Shown here one piece after another: positions 6,414 through 16,816 of a stretch of DNA of 64,000 bases. This stretch comes from VRUE01 sp963701265. Lineage in GTDB: Bacteria > Actinomycetota > Thermoleophilia > Solirubrobacterales > 70-9. The notes under the pieces are model-generated. The model had not been told where the DNA came from. It ran no database searches and saw nothing but the letters and a program-made list of their open reading frames with translations. Both the position numbers and the translations under genes were made by a program. Numbering within the stretch: the first letter of the stretch is position 1; each line of letters starts with the position of its first letter. Location: positions 2,232,001-2,296,000 of the forward strand of contig OY969581.1 of the NCBI GenBank assembly GCA_963701265.1, read 5' to 3'.

Positions 6414-8743
6414 GGAGCAGCTTGGGCAGCGGCCTCGCTGGTCGGCGTGGCCTGAGGAGAGGGCTGGGCTTCCGAAACGGCCGGCTGGGACGTCTCGTTT
6501 TCCTTGCCGAGGTGAATTCGCCCCTCCAGCGGTTTGGCGATCACCTTGTAGGGGGCTTCGCGGTCGATCACGGTGAAGAACATCACGACCGCGATCGCAG
6601 CCAGGCTGACCGCGGTGGCGACCCGCTCCATGCGCAGGCGCCAGACCGGCTGCGGCTTGACCCGCGGGCGCACGGTGAGCGCGCGCGAGGCAATCGAGGG
6701 CAGCGAGGCGAAAGACGAATCCGGCGAACGGCGCTCGCGGCTGAGGTGCCGCAGCACCGACTCGAGCTCGTGCTCGTCACGCGCGACCTCGGCCAGACCG
6801 AAGCGCTCAAAGGCGGCGTTGTTCGCCCGCAGGTGGCCGGCCGAAAAGCCGTAGGAGACCACTGGGCAGCCGCGGATGTGTGCCTCCAGGACGGTGAGCC
6901 CGGCGGTCGAGTGGATCATCACGTCAGCGGCCGCCATCCAGTCGCTCATCTGCTCGGTAAAGCCGAGGATACGCACGCGCTCGTTGTCGCCGAAGCGCTG
7001 CTCCAGCTTCTCGCGGGCGACCTCGTTGCGCCCGGTGATGCAGGCAACGGTCGTGTCCTCCCCCTTCAATGCTGACTCGATCGCCCCCTCGAGGTCGCCG
7101 ATGCCCCAACCACCGCCGGAGACGAGGATGAGCCGGTCGTGGACGGGAACGTCGAGGGCCTTGCGTGCATCCACCCGCGTGCGCGGCATCAGGAACTCGG
7201 ATGAGATCGGCGGCCGCATCCACTCGACGGTGCCGGGCCCGGCCAGCCGCTCGACTTCCTCGATCGACTCGGGGTGGGTGACGAAGTGCAGGTCGACCCC
7301 CGGATGCACCCAGTAGCGCAGGCCAGCCAAATCGGTGATCGCCGACTGCACCGGCACCAAAAGACGGCGGTTCTCACGCAGCATGCCCAGCACCGCCGTA
7401 ACCCCCGGGTAAGTGGAGATGATGACATCGGGCTGGTGCTTGTCGATCAAGCGCAGCAGGCCGCGACTGCCGAGCGCGTAGCTGAGGTGGTGCATGAGCC
7501 AGCGGGTCGGGGCAAATTTCGTGATCAGCCAGTACTGGATGTCGAAGAGCCAGGGCATCCAGCGGAAGGTGAAGCGGGAGCCGTCGCGTACGACCGACGT
7601 GGGGATCTTGCCCATCGCCTGCAGGCCATCGACGATCTCGACCTCGGCGCTGGGAACCTCGGCTTCGAGGTCGGCCTTGATGATCCGCGCCGGCAGATCG
7701 TGCCCCTCGCCAATGTCGGCGGTGAGGATGAGGACCCGGGGATCGCGCTCCTCGAAGCGCGCAGCGCCCGCCAGCAGGGCACCGGCGGCGTGTTCGTTGC
7801 CGTTCAGCGACGGCTGCTTGCCGGGGACCGGGTCGGGCGGGCGGGTGGTGTTGCGGACCCACTCGACGTACTTGCGGACCCCTTCCTTGAAGCTCGTCCC
7901 GGCCTTCCAGCCGAGCTCGGAGAGCGCCCGCTCGTTGGAGATCGCCTTGCCGGGGAAGTCGCCGGGGCGCGGTGGGGTGTGGACGATTTCGCAGTTGTCG
8001 GTGTTTTCCTGCACCCGCTCTGCGATTTCGAGGATCGTCACGACCTCGTCGCCGGAGAGGTTGTAGGTGCGGCCGGCGGCCTCGGGGGCGAGGGCGGCGA
8101 CGATCCCGTCGGCGAGGTCCTCGACGTAGATGAAGCTGCGGGTCGTGCTGCCGTCACCGGCGATCGTCAGCGCTTTGCCTTCGAAGGCGAGGTCGGTGAA
8201 CTTGGCGACGACGCCGGCGGCCCGGGCGCGCGGTCCGTAGGGGATGCCGAAGCGCAGGATCGTGCTCTCCAGGTCGTAGAGCTCCGCGTAGCCGGCGCAA
8301 TAGGTCTCGCCGGCGAGCTTGGTCGCGGTGTAGAGGTGGCGCGGCGCCGGGATCGGCGTTTCCTCGTCGACGTCCTGCTCGATGCAGTCGCTGTAGACCC
8401 AGGTGGTCGAGCCGTAGACGACGCGACCCACCTTTGCCCGGCAGGCGGCCTCGAGCACGTTGAGGGTGCCGCGGGTATTGACCTCCTCGGCCAGGACCGG
8501 GTCGGCAAGCACGTGGCCGACGTCGGCGACAGCCGCGAGGTGGATCACCGCGTCGCAGTCGCGCATTGCCAGGTCGAGGTTGGCGGGGTCGGTGATGCTG
8601 CCGGTGAAGGTCTCGACTTCGCGCGGCGAGTGGTAGGGAGAGGCACTGAGGTCGAAGATCCGCGGCGTCAGGCCGCGCTCGATCAATCGGTCGACCACGT
8701 GGGAGCCGATGAAGCCACCACCGCCGGTTACCAGGACCCTCAT
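6410..8743 (-). CDS. Fusion: NAD-dependent sugar epimerase/dehydratase + MGDG-synthase-like glycosyltransferase
   Basis: A 777-residue two-enzyme fusion. Residues 1-300 are an extended SDR nucleotide-sugar epimerase/dehydratase: GGGGFIGSH (7-15) for NAD, Ser/Thr at 112-114 and Tyr138-TAT-Lys142. After a short linker, residues 335-680 resemble MurG/monogalactosyldiacylglycerol-synthase glycosyltransferases (GT28): LTADIGEGHDLPARII, LVSGGGWGIGDLEGAIE and STAGLTVLEAHIRGCPVVSY. A single membrane helix near 698-720 is followed by a Pro/Ala/Ser/Gln-rich tail. The protein could both make and transfer a sugar at the membrane. It overlaps the aminotransferase and deacetylase genes by 4 nt each. Substrates are unknown. 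Confidence 0.85.
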   Translation of the reverse strand: MRVLVTGGGGFIGSHVVDRLIERGLTPRIFDLSASPYHSPREVETFTGSITDPANLDLAMRDCDAVIHLAAVADVGHVLADPVLAEEVNTRGTLNVLEAACRAKVGRVVYGSTTWVYSDCIEQDVDEETPIPAPRHLYTATKLAGETYCAGYAELYDLESTILRFGIPYGPRARAAGVVAKFTDLAFEGKALTIAGDGSTTRSFIYVEDLADGIVAALAPEAAGRTYNLSGDEVVTILEIAERVQENTDNCEIVHTPPRPGDFPGKAISNERALSELGWKAGTSFKEGVRKYVEWVRNTTRPPDPVPGKQPSLNGNEHAAGALLAGAARFEERDPRVLILTADIGEGHDLPARIIKADLEAEVPSAEVEIVDGLQAMGKIPTSVVRDGSRFTFRWMPWLFDIQYWLITKFAPTRWLMHHLSYALGSRGLLRLIDKHQPDVIISTYPGVTAVLGMLRENRRLLVPVQSAITDLAGLRYWVHPGVDLHFVTHPESIEEVERLAGPGTVEWMRPPISSEFLMPRTRVDARKALDVPVHDRLILVSGGGWGIGDLEGAIESALKGEDTTVACITGRNEVAREKLEQRFGDNERVRILGFTEQMSDWMAAADVMIHSTAGLTVLEAHIRGCPVVSYGFSAGHLRANNAAFERFGLAEVARDEHELESVLRHLSRERRSPDSSFASLPSIASRALTVRPRVKPQPVWRLRMERVATAVSLAAIAVVMFFTVIDREAPYKVIAKPLEGRIHLGKENETSQPAVSEAQPSPQATPTSEAAAQAAP

Positions 8744-9777
8744 GCTTCCCCCTTTGAGTTGAGCGCAGCCTCACGGCTCTCGGGCCGGTAGTAGAGCGGC
8801 ACGCACCAGTGGTTCTCGGCCACCCAGTCGGTGTTGGGCAGCTCGTCCGAGCGCCCCATGATGCGATGACAGGGCTCTTCGTAGACGCGGCCCGTCGACT
8901 TCTCGATCGGGTCGAAGACGATGTACTTGTAGAGGCCCGACGTCATTCCCGCGGGCAGCTCGAGCCGTCCCGGGTGCAGCGGGTCGAGGTGCTCCGCCGC
9001 GTAGTCGTTCTTCCAGGCGACGATCTCCTCCATGCGGTCCGCCTGGACCAGGCCGAGCGCCGCAGTGAACTCGCTCATGCGGAAGTTGAGCCCATCGACC
9101 TCGTGCTCGAACTTGCCGTAGTTGCGGAACTTGCGGGCGAACTCGATCAGCTCGTCGTTGCTCGAGACGAGCACGCCGCCCTCGCCGGTCGAGACGGTCT
9201 TGGTCGCGTAGAGCGAGTAGACGCCGGCGTCGCCAAATGACCCCGGCTTCTCGCCGTCCCACTCAGCCCCGTGCGCGTGGGCGCAGTCCTCGAGCAGGAA
9301 GATCCCGTTGGCGCGGCAGTACTCGGCGATTCGCGCTGAGTCAAAGGCGATGTGACCACCGATGTGGACGAGGATCGCCGCCTTCGGCTTGTGCCGCTCC
9401 GCCTTGGCCTCGAAGTCGGCGAAGGACATGCAGAGATCACTGCGGTTGCAGTCAACGAACTCGACTGTCGCACCGGCGTTGACCGCCGCCAGCGGCGTCG
9501 CCATGAAGGTGTTGGACGGGCAGAGGACCGTCCCCCCCTGGACGCCGGCGAACTCCAGCGCCGCCAATGCGCCGCCAGCCCAGCTCGAGAGGCCAAGACT
9601 GGGAAGCCCGTTCCAATCGGCCCAGCGCTGCTCAAACGCCTCCAGCGTCTTGCCCTCCGACCACTGCTCGGAGTCGAGCACCTGCGTCCAGAGCTCGAAG
9701 AGCCTGGCGCGGTCACGATGGTCGAAGCCGATGGCGAACTTACCGGCGTCCGAGACTGGGGAGGTCGAGGGGCGCAA
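8740..9777 (-). CDS. DegT/DnrJ/EryC1/StrS-family sugar aminotransferase
   Basis: A 345-residue PLP-dependent aminotransferase of the nucleotide-sugar type. FLLEDCAHAHGAEW holds the PLP-contacting Asp164, and SLYATKTVSTGEGG holds the Schiff-base Lys193. The HWCVPLYYRP tail also fits the family. It probably adds an amino group to a keto-sugar made by the downstream SDR domain, giving a substrate that the deacetylase-containing operon uses. The apparent start is TTG at 9775-9777 and is uncertain. The 3' end overlaps the fusion gene by 4 nt. Confidence 0.88.
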   Translation of the reverse strand: MRPSTSPVSDAGKFAIGFDHRDRARLFELWTQVLDSEQWSEGKTLEAFEQRWADWNGLPSLGLSSWAGGALAALEFAGVQGGTVLCPSNTFMATPLAAVNAGATVEFVDCNRSDLCMSFADFEAKAERHKPKAAILVHIGGHIAFDSARIAEYCRANGIFLLEDCAHAHGAEWDGEKPGSFGDAGVYSLYATKTVSTGEGGVLVSSNDELIEFARKFRNYGKFEHEVDGLNFRMSEFTAALGLVQADRMEEIVAWKNDYAAEHLDPLHPGRLELPAGMTSGLYKYIVFDPIEKSTGRVYEEPCHRIMGRSDELPNTDWVAENHWCVPLYYRPESREAALNSKGEA

Positions 9778-9824
9778 AGGGGCCGCCAGGCTAGCAGTGA
9801 AGCCGGATCCGAGCAGGACCGAAT

Positions 9825-10736
9825 TCAGTCGGGATCATCAGCGTGGGCCTTCTCGATCACCGCTCCAACGGCGCTGGAGCCAGCCAACAGAGTTGTGCCG
9901 GCGACGGCCACCGCCAACGAGGCGACCAGCACGATTCCGCCGAGTGGCGTGTCCCCCCAGGACTCGCCGAAGATCAGCGGTGCCAGAAAGACCGGAACGA
10001 GGATCTGGACCGCGAACATGACTGGCGCCACGTGCGTCGCCGGGCGTCGCTGTAGAGCGCTCATCTCGCTGAGCAAGGCCAGTCCCTCCGACGCTGCCGC
10101 GGTTGCAAGCCAGGCGATCGCGATCAACAGGGCTCCCGCCGCGAGCTCATCGGTGAGCAGCTTGCTGGCGATCGCGGTCCAGGCGTAGCCGCAACCGGCG
10201 CTGACGATCGCCAGCGTGGCGATCGCGCCACCGCTTCCGACTTTGACCACACCAGAGTGTGGTGAATCTCGGAAGCGCCCGCGCAGGGCGTAAGGAGCGG
10301 CGATCGGTACCGCGACGAGCCCGAGGGCCAAGGCGATCGCCGCCGTCCCGGCGTGATCCGTAGTCCGCTCGGGCGCCGCCAGGGCCACCCCAACCACCCC
10401 CGCCACAATCGCCGCCACCGCCCCCCACTCCCGCGCTCCCGGCGCCTCCCCCAACCGCTTGGCCCCCAGCCAGAGCAACAGAATCAGCCCACTGGCCAAA
10501 CAGGGCTGCACAACAGTCAACGGCGCCAACAACAACGCCACGATCTCCAACGGCCACCCAGCCAGACCCAGCGCCGTAGCCCCCAACCACCGCCGATTCC
10601 GCACCAACTTCCCAAGCAAGGAAACCTTCAGCGAGTGCTCGCCGCCAACCCCTCGAACCTCCAGCGCCTGCAACGCAATCGACGCGTTATAGAGACAGGA
10701 CGCCGCTACGGCGCAGACAATCCCAAGGGCCACCAT
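9825..10736 (-). CDS. DMT-superfamily membrane transporter (EamA-like)
   Basis: A roughly 303-residue hydrophobic protein with about nine to ten membrane helices and two EamA-like halves (LGIVCAVAASCLYNASIALQ at the start, GGAIATLAIVSAGCGYAWTA in the second half). PLTVVQPCLASGLILLLWLG is typical of DMT-family transporters and NIPA-like magnesium transporters. The substrate cannot be told. ATG at 10734-10736 is preferred to the adjacent TTG. A long perfect inverted repeat lies just upstream. Confidence 0.75.
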   Translation of the reverse strand: MVALGIVCAVAASCLYNASIALQALEVRGVGGEHSLKVSLLGKLVRNRRWLGATALGLAGWPLEIVALLLAPLTVVQPCLASGLILLLWLGAKRLGEAPGAREWGAVAAIVAGVVGVALAAPERTTDHAGTAAIALALGLVAVPIAAPYALRGRFRDSPHSGVVKVGSGGAIATLAIVSAGCGYAWTAIASKLLTDELAAGALLIAIAWLATAAASEGLALLSEMSALQRRPATHVAPVMFAVQILVPVFLAPLIFGESWGDTPLGGIVLVASLAVAVAGTTLLAGSSAVGAVIEKAHADDPD

Positions 10737-10790
10737 CAACTGAGCCTATTCAGCGATCCCGAAGCAACAGGCAGACCGAGCACCGGCGCG

Positions 10791-10891
10791 AGGGCCAAGT
10801 GCCCCTCCCCGTGAGGCTCCCGGCTCAACAACTCAAACCTCGGCAAGCGATCTGCTGCGCAACGGTCTCACGGGGAGGGGCACTTGGCCCT
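10791..10891. repeat. Perfect 25-bp inverted repeat with 51-nt spacer
   Basis: Positions 10791-10815 and 10867-10891 are exact reverse complements (25 of 25). The core reads CAAGTGCCCCTCCCC on the left arm. It lies between the ETF-QO stop (10902) and the transporter start (10736), both minus strand, so the transcript could form a long stem at the end of the ETF operon. There is no U-run. It may act as a processing or termination stem, or be the remnant of a small mobile repeat. Confidence 0.8.
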
Positions 10892-10901
10892 CCCCCGGCC
10901 C

Positions 10902-12599
10902 TCAGGTCTCCTGGTAAAGCGGCCCGTCGCCACCCTCGGGCAGAGTGAGTCGCCCACCCTTGGCAGTAATCGCCCCGCACTGCACGCAGTTGGAGGCAGT
11001 GACATGAACGTCAACCTCAGCCGCACCGTTCTCGAGCTGCTCGTCCGGGATCTCGTAAACCTGCGCCGGGCACATCGAGACCCAGGTCTGGGCGATCTCG
11101 CGCGGCACCTTGGTCTGAATGCGAACGTGGTTGGGGGCGTCGTCACGGGTGGCGTTGCCGGAGAGGAAGACAGAGTCGAGCTTGGCGAAGGTGAGCTCGT
11201 TGTCGGGCTTGACGTACATATCGCCCGCCTTGCCCAGTTCCATCTCGACCTCGGAGTCGTGCTCCTGCTTCCAGTGACCGCCGGGGAAGTTGCCTTTGGT
11301 GACCGTCATCGCCGAGGCGAAGGCACCACCGAGGAAGAAGCCTTTGGAGAAGGGCTGGCGCATGTTGCGCGATTCGTAGAGGTCCTTCTCGATCAGCGAT
11401 TTGTGGACCTTCTCGTCGTAGGCCTCGAAGTTGACCGAGTCCTGCTTGAGCGACTCGACGATCGTCTCCGCCGCGTACATCCCGGCGTGCATCGCGTAAT
11501 GGACGCCCTTCAGGGTCGGCACGTTGACCATGCTGGCGGCGTCGCCGGCGACGACCATGCCGGGCACGGCGAGGCGCTTGGGCATCGCGAAGTAACCGCC
11601 GGAGGGAATCGTCTTGGCGCCCCAGGCGACCCGTTTGCCGCCCTCGAGCAGATCCTTGATGAAGGGGTGCGTCTTGATCAGCTGCAGGGCGTCGTGGACG
11701 CTGAAGGTCGCGTCGGTGTAGTCGAGGCCAGCGACGAGGCCGATGCAGAGCTTGTCCTCACCCATCGGGTAGATGAAGGTTCCGCCGAACTCGTTGTAGC
11801 GGGGTGACTTGCGCAGCGGCCAACCCATCGTGTGGATCACCCGGTCGAGCGGCTTGGGAACCTCCCAGACCTCCTTGACCCCGAGCTCCCAGCGCATCGG
11901 GTCGGCACCGTGCATGTCGAAGTAGTCGTAGGCGGCGTAAGTGAGGTGACCGACGGTGCCCTCGGCGAGGACGGTCGCCTTGGCGACGACGTCGGAGCCG
12001 GGCTCGAAGTTGCCCAGCTCTTCGCCCTCTTTGCCGCGGCCGCGGTCACCGGAGCGGATGCCCTTGACCACCCGGTCCTCAACCAGCAGCTTGGTCGCCG
12101 CGGTCTCAGAAAGGATGTAGACGCCCGCCTCCTCCGCTTTGTCGGAGAGGAAGCGGCCCAGCTTCGAGACCGAGGTGACGTAGTTGCCGTGGTTGCGGAA
12201 GTTCGGCGGCATCGGCTTCAGCGGCAGCGCCGCCTTCGAAGTCAGCAGGTAGACCGCGTCCTTGGTCACCTCCTGGAAGACCGGCCACTCCTCCTTGGGC
12301 AGGTCGGGGAATAGCTCTTCCATCGCCGAGGGCTTCATGTTCGCCCCGGAGAGCAGGTGCGCTCCCGCGACCTTGCCCTTCTCGATCACCGCGACCGGGA
12401 CTTCGCCGAGCTTCTCGGTCAGCTCCGGCTCGTCCTCGAGCAGCTGCATGATCTTGTTGGCGCAGGCGAGCCCGGCGGGCCCACCGCCGACGATCGCGAT
12501 GCCAACCTCGATGCGCTCGTCCTCGGCATCGGTCGGCGGGCCGATCACATCGGCCGGGTCGAACGGCGGCGGGAACTCACTCGGTGCTACAGCCGGCAT
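10902..12599 (-). CDS. Electron-transfer flavoprotein:quinone oxidoreductase (FixC/ETF-QO family)
   Basis: A 565-residue membrane-associated flavoprotein that would pass electrons from EtfAB to the quinone pool. The FAD-binding VGGGPAGLACA is at about residues 37-47, and the central part (LPLKPMPPNFRNHGNYVTS, GGYFAMPKRLAVPGMVVAGD) matches ETF-QO. The C-terminal iron-sulfur region has CPAQVYE (Cys510) and CVQC (Cys538, Cys541), but the next position, where a third spaced Cys is expected, is Ile544. The cluster may therefore be altered. ATG at 12599 has GGAG six bases upstream. It is the third gene of etfB-etfA-ETF-QO. Confidence 0.88.
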   Translation of the reverse strand: MPAVAPSEFPPPFDPADVIGPPTDAEDERIEVGIAIVGGGPAGLACANKIMQLLEDEPELTEKLGEVPVAVIEKGKVAGAHLLSGANMKPSAMEELFPDLPKEEWPVFQEVTKDAVYLLTSKAALPLKPMPPNFRNHGNYVTSVSKLGRFLSDKAEEAGVYILSETAATKLLVEDRVVKGIRSGDRGRGKEGEELGNFEPGSDVVAKATVLAEGTVGHLTYAAYDYFDMHGADPMRWELGVKEVWEVPKPLDRVIHTMGWPLRKSPRYNEFGGTFIYPMGEDKLCIGLVAGLDYTDATFSVHDALQLIKTHPFIKDLLEGGKRVAWGAKTIPSGGYFAMPKRLAVPGMVVAGDAASMVNVPTLKGVHYAMHAGMYAAETIVESLKQDSVNFEAYDEKVHKSLIEKDLYESRNMRQPFSKGFFLGGAFASAMTVTKGNFPGGHWKQEHDSEVEMELGKAGDMYVKPDNELTFAKLDSVFLSGNATRDDAPNHVRIQTKVPREIAQTWVSMCPAQVYEIPDEQLENGAAEVDVHVTASNCVQCGAITAKGGRLTLPEGGDGPLYQET

Positions 12600-12663
12600 C
12601 GCATACTCCAATCGTCGTCAGGTGAACGGCACCCGGGGAGCCGAAGCCCCCCGGGGGAAAACG

Positions 12664-13638
12664 TCAGCCGCCCTTCTTGGCCTTGATCGCCTCGGTCAGC
12701 TTGGGGACGATCTTGTGCAGGTCGCCCACCACGCCGAGATCCGAGAACTCGAAGATCGGCGCGTTCTGATCCTTGTTGATCGCGAGGATGTTCTCCGAGC
12801 TCTGCATCCCGACCTTGTGCTGGATCGCGCCGGAGATGCCGGCGGCCAGGTAGAGCTTCGGCGCGACCGTCTTGCCGGTCTGGCCGATCTGGGCCGCGTA
12901 GGGGTACCAACCGGCGTCGACCACGGCGCGGGTGGCGGCAACCGCCCCGCCCATCGCCTCGGCCAGTTCCTCGCACTGCTTGAAGCCCTCAGCGGCACCG
13001 AGACCGCGGCCGCCGCCGACGAGGATCTCTGCGTCCTCGATGTTGACGTCAGCGCCGCGCTGCTCGCCGCGCTGGACCAGCTTCGCCTTGGATGACCAGG
13101 GCGAGAGCTCGACCTGGATATCGACGACCTCGGCCGTGCCGCCGCTCTCCTTGGCGTCGAAGGCGTTGAGGCGACCGATGATGATGCCGGGCTCCGAGAC
13201 GTAACCGACGTCGGCGATCTGCGAGTCCTGCAGGATCGGCCGCTCGACCACGAGCTTGCCGTCCTGCACCTTGACCTCGGTGACCTCCATCGTCACGCCG
13301 GCGTTGAGGCGAGCGGTGAGGCCGGCGCCGATCTCGAAACCGAGCAGGCCACCGCCGAAGAGGGCGTAGCTGATGCCCTCGTCCTGGATCACCTTGGCCA
13401 TCGCGTCGATGATCGGCTGGGCCAGGCCCTCGGGCACGTCCTTGGCCCGGTAGACCTTGGTCGCGCCCCAGTTGCCGAGCGAAGCGCAGGCGTCGTCGGC
13501 GATGTCGCCGACAACCATCACGGCGGCCTCGCCACCGATTTCGCCGGCCAACTTGGCCGCCTCGGAGATCGCCCCGAGTGAGTTCTTGTTGAAGTTGCCC
13601 TCGTCATCGTGGAGGGCGTAGGTCAGGATGCCTGCCAT
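12664..13638 (-). CDS. etfA: Electron transfer flavoprotein alpha subunit
   Basis: A 324-residue EtfA/FixB. The C-terminal FAD domain is clear: ILVGGGRGLGAAEGFKQCEELA, then GWYPYAAQIGQTGKTVAPKLYLAAGISGAIQH, where the last segments hold the FAD-contacting loop. The N-terminal domain starts MAGILTYALHDDEG. It pairs with EtfB to accept electrons from acyl-CoA dehydrogenases. The ATG abuts the etfB stop with no gap, so they are translated as a unit. An acyl-CoA dehydrogenase gene lies at 25.6-26.7 kb. Confidence 0.95.
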   Translation of the reverse strand: MAGILTYALHDDEGNFNKNSLGAISEAAKLAGEIGGEAAVMVVGDIADDACASLGNWGATKVYRAKDVPEGLAQPIIDAMAKVIQDEGISYALFGGGLLGFEIGAGLTARLNAGVTMEVTEVKVQDGKLVVERPILQDSQIADVGYVSEPGIIIGRLNAFDAKESGGTAEVVDIQVELSPWSSKAKLVQRGEQRGADVNIEDAEILVGGGRGLGAAEGFKQCEELAEAMGGAVAATRAVVDAGWYPYAAQIGQTGKTVAPKLYLAAGISGAIQHKVGMQSSENILAINKDQNAPIFEFSDLGVVGDLHKIVPKLTEAIKAKKGG

Positions 13639-14430
13639 CTAGATCAGCTTCCTCTCGTCGAGCCAAGCGACGATCTTTTCGACCGTCTCGTTGGTGTCCT
13701 CGTCCTCGATGATCTCGCCGGCCTGCTTGGCGGGCGGCGGGTTGAGCGAGAGGACCGATGTCTTGGAGCCACCCTCGCCGACCATGCCGGCTTCGATGCC
13801 GACGTCGCCGGTCGCCTTGGCGTCGAGGGGCTTCTTCTTGGCGCCCATGATCGCCTTCAGGCTCGGGTAGCGGGGCTCGTTGATCGCGTCGCCGACGCTG
13901 ATCACGGCGGGCAACTCGATCTCGACCGTGTCGTAGCCGTACTCGGCCTGGCGCTCGCAGCGGAGCTTGCCGTCGGTGACGTCGATCTTGATCACCTGGG
14001 TCAGCGAGGGCATCTTCAGGTGGTCGGCGACTACGGCGCCGATCGTGTAGCACTCGCCGTCATCGGATTGCTGGCCGAGCAGGACCAGGTCCGGGCTCTC
14101 GGACTCGAGCACCTTGGCCAGCGAGTAGCCGGTGGCGCAGACGTCGGAGCCGCTGAGCGCGTCGTCGGAGAGGTGCACGGAGCGATCCGCTCCGAGCGCG
14201 ACCGCCTTGTGCAGGGCACGGACGGCGGAGTCGGGGCCCATCGTCACCGCGACGACCTCCTCGACCGGGATCGCGCCGCCCTCCTTGATCTGCATGGCGG
14301 CCTCAATGGCGTGTGTGTCGAAGGGGTTCAGGTTCTTCTCGCCGCTGCGATCCAGGCGCATCGTGTTGGAGTCGATGCGCTTCTGAACGGCGGCGTCCGG
14401 AACCTCCTTGACCAGGACGCAGATCTTCAA
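13639..14430 (-). CDS. etfB: Electron transfer flavoprotein beta subunit
   Basis: A 263-residue EtfB/FixA. MKICVLVKEVPDA opens the protein, and GPDSAVRALHKAVALGADR plus LGQQSDDGECYTIGAVVADHL are typical of the AMP/ADP-binding beta subunit. The start is TTG at 14428-14430 with GGAGG eight bases upstream. A 16-bp palindrome lies 45-60 bp before the start, suggesting that the etfB-etfA-ETF-QO operon is under a TetR-type repressor, as is common for beta-oxidation genes. Confidence 0.95.
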   Translation of the reverse strand: MKICVLVKEVPDAAVQKRIDSNTMRLDRSGEKNLNPFDTHAIEAAMQIKEGGAIPVEEVVAVTMGPDSAVRALHKAVALGADRSVHLSDDALSGSDVCATGYSLAKVLESESPDLVLLGQQSDDGECYTIGAVVADHLKMPSLTQVIKIDVTDGKLRCERQAEYGYDTVEIELPAVISVGDAINEPRYPSLKAIMGAKKKPLDAKATGDVGIEAGMVGEGGSKTSVLSLNPPPAKQAGEIIEDEDTNETVEKIVAWLDERKLI

Positions 14431-14474
14431 GTTTCAAGCCTCCTTGGCTGTGTTCTGCTGTGTTCTCAAGTTGG

Positions 14475-14490
14475 TTGACTGACCAGTCAA
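14475..14490. promoter_or_regulatory. Palindromic operator upstream of etfB
   Basis: TTGACTG-AC-CAGTCAA is a perfect 7-2-7 inverted repeat in the 162-bp gap between etfB and the mutase small subunit gene. The pattern resembles sites bound by TetR-family fatty-acid regulators. The cognate repressor is not identified; the TetR gene at 4 kb has a different palindrome at its own start. Confidence 0.6.
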
Positions 14491-14592
14491 TCAGTCTATC
14501 TATACGTAGCGCGGCGGGACATTAGCGCCAGATCCGCTCCGCTGTGCCTTTGCCCCGTCCAGCCAGGCAAACGAACACCGGAAGGACCGCGT

Positions 14593-15012
14593 TTAGACGT
14601 CGTCGCGCTCGGAAGCGTTGTCGCGGATGAAATCGACGATGTCGTCGGTTCCCGCCCCGGGGGTGAAGACCTCGGCGACGCCGAGCTTCTTCAGCTCGGG
14701 GATGTCCTCGGCCGGGATGGTGCCGCCGACCGTGACCAGGACGTCGTCGACCCCCTGCGCGGAGAGCAACTCGACCACCTTCGGCACCAGCGTCATGTGG
14801 GCACCGGAGAGGATCGAGAGGCCGACCGCGTCGGCGTCCTCCTGGATCACCGTCTCGGCGATCTGCTCCGGCGTCTGGTGCAGGCCGGTGTAGATCACCT
14901 CCATGCCGGCGTCGCGCAGGGCGCGAGCGATGATCTTGGCGCCGCGGTCATGCCCGTCCAAGCCGGGCTTGGCGACGACGACGCGAATCTTGCGGGCGGT
15001 TGCGGTGCTCAT
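14593..15012 (-). CDS. Acyl-CoA mutase small subunit (B12-binding)
   Basis: A 139-residue cobalamin-binding protein that carries coenzyme B12 for the large subunit encoded 13 bp upstream. It has the base-off B12 motif DxHxxG (KPGLDGHDRGAKI, His21), then SILSGAHMTL and VGGTIP for the nucleotide tail. Separate small and large subunits occur in isobutyryl-CoA and 2-hydroxyisobutyryl-CoA mutases and in some methylmalonyl-CoA mutases, so the small subunit alone does not settle the substrate. Confidence 0.9.
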   Translation of the reverse strand: MSTATARKIRVVVAKPGLDGHDRGAKIIARALRDAGMEVIYTGLHQTPEQIAETVIQEDADAVGLSILSGAHMTLVPKVVELLSAQGVDDVLVTVGGTIPAEDIPELKKLGVAEVFTPGAGTDDIVDFIRDNASERDDV

Positions 15013-15025
15013 CAGCGCGGGGAGC

Positions 15026-16648
<1,623 letters not shown>

Positions 16649-16816
16649 TGTCACAGTTTACGGACCCGCCCCCCACGGAGGCCACCTTGCCTCCCAATGT
16701 CGCCAGCTATCCCACCATCCGGGCGCTAAAGCCATCCAATCCCTGCCAAAGCCACGCAAGAAACTGCTGCTGCTCGGGCCGACCGATAGGGCTCGGCCAA
16801 TGCTGAAATCGACCAG

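Noticed and set aside
6238..8791. Long plus-strand ORFs (for example 505 codons) opposite the fusion gene
   Set aside because: Antisense shadows typical of high-GC DNA: no motifs and Gly/Arg/Asp-rich composition.
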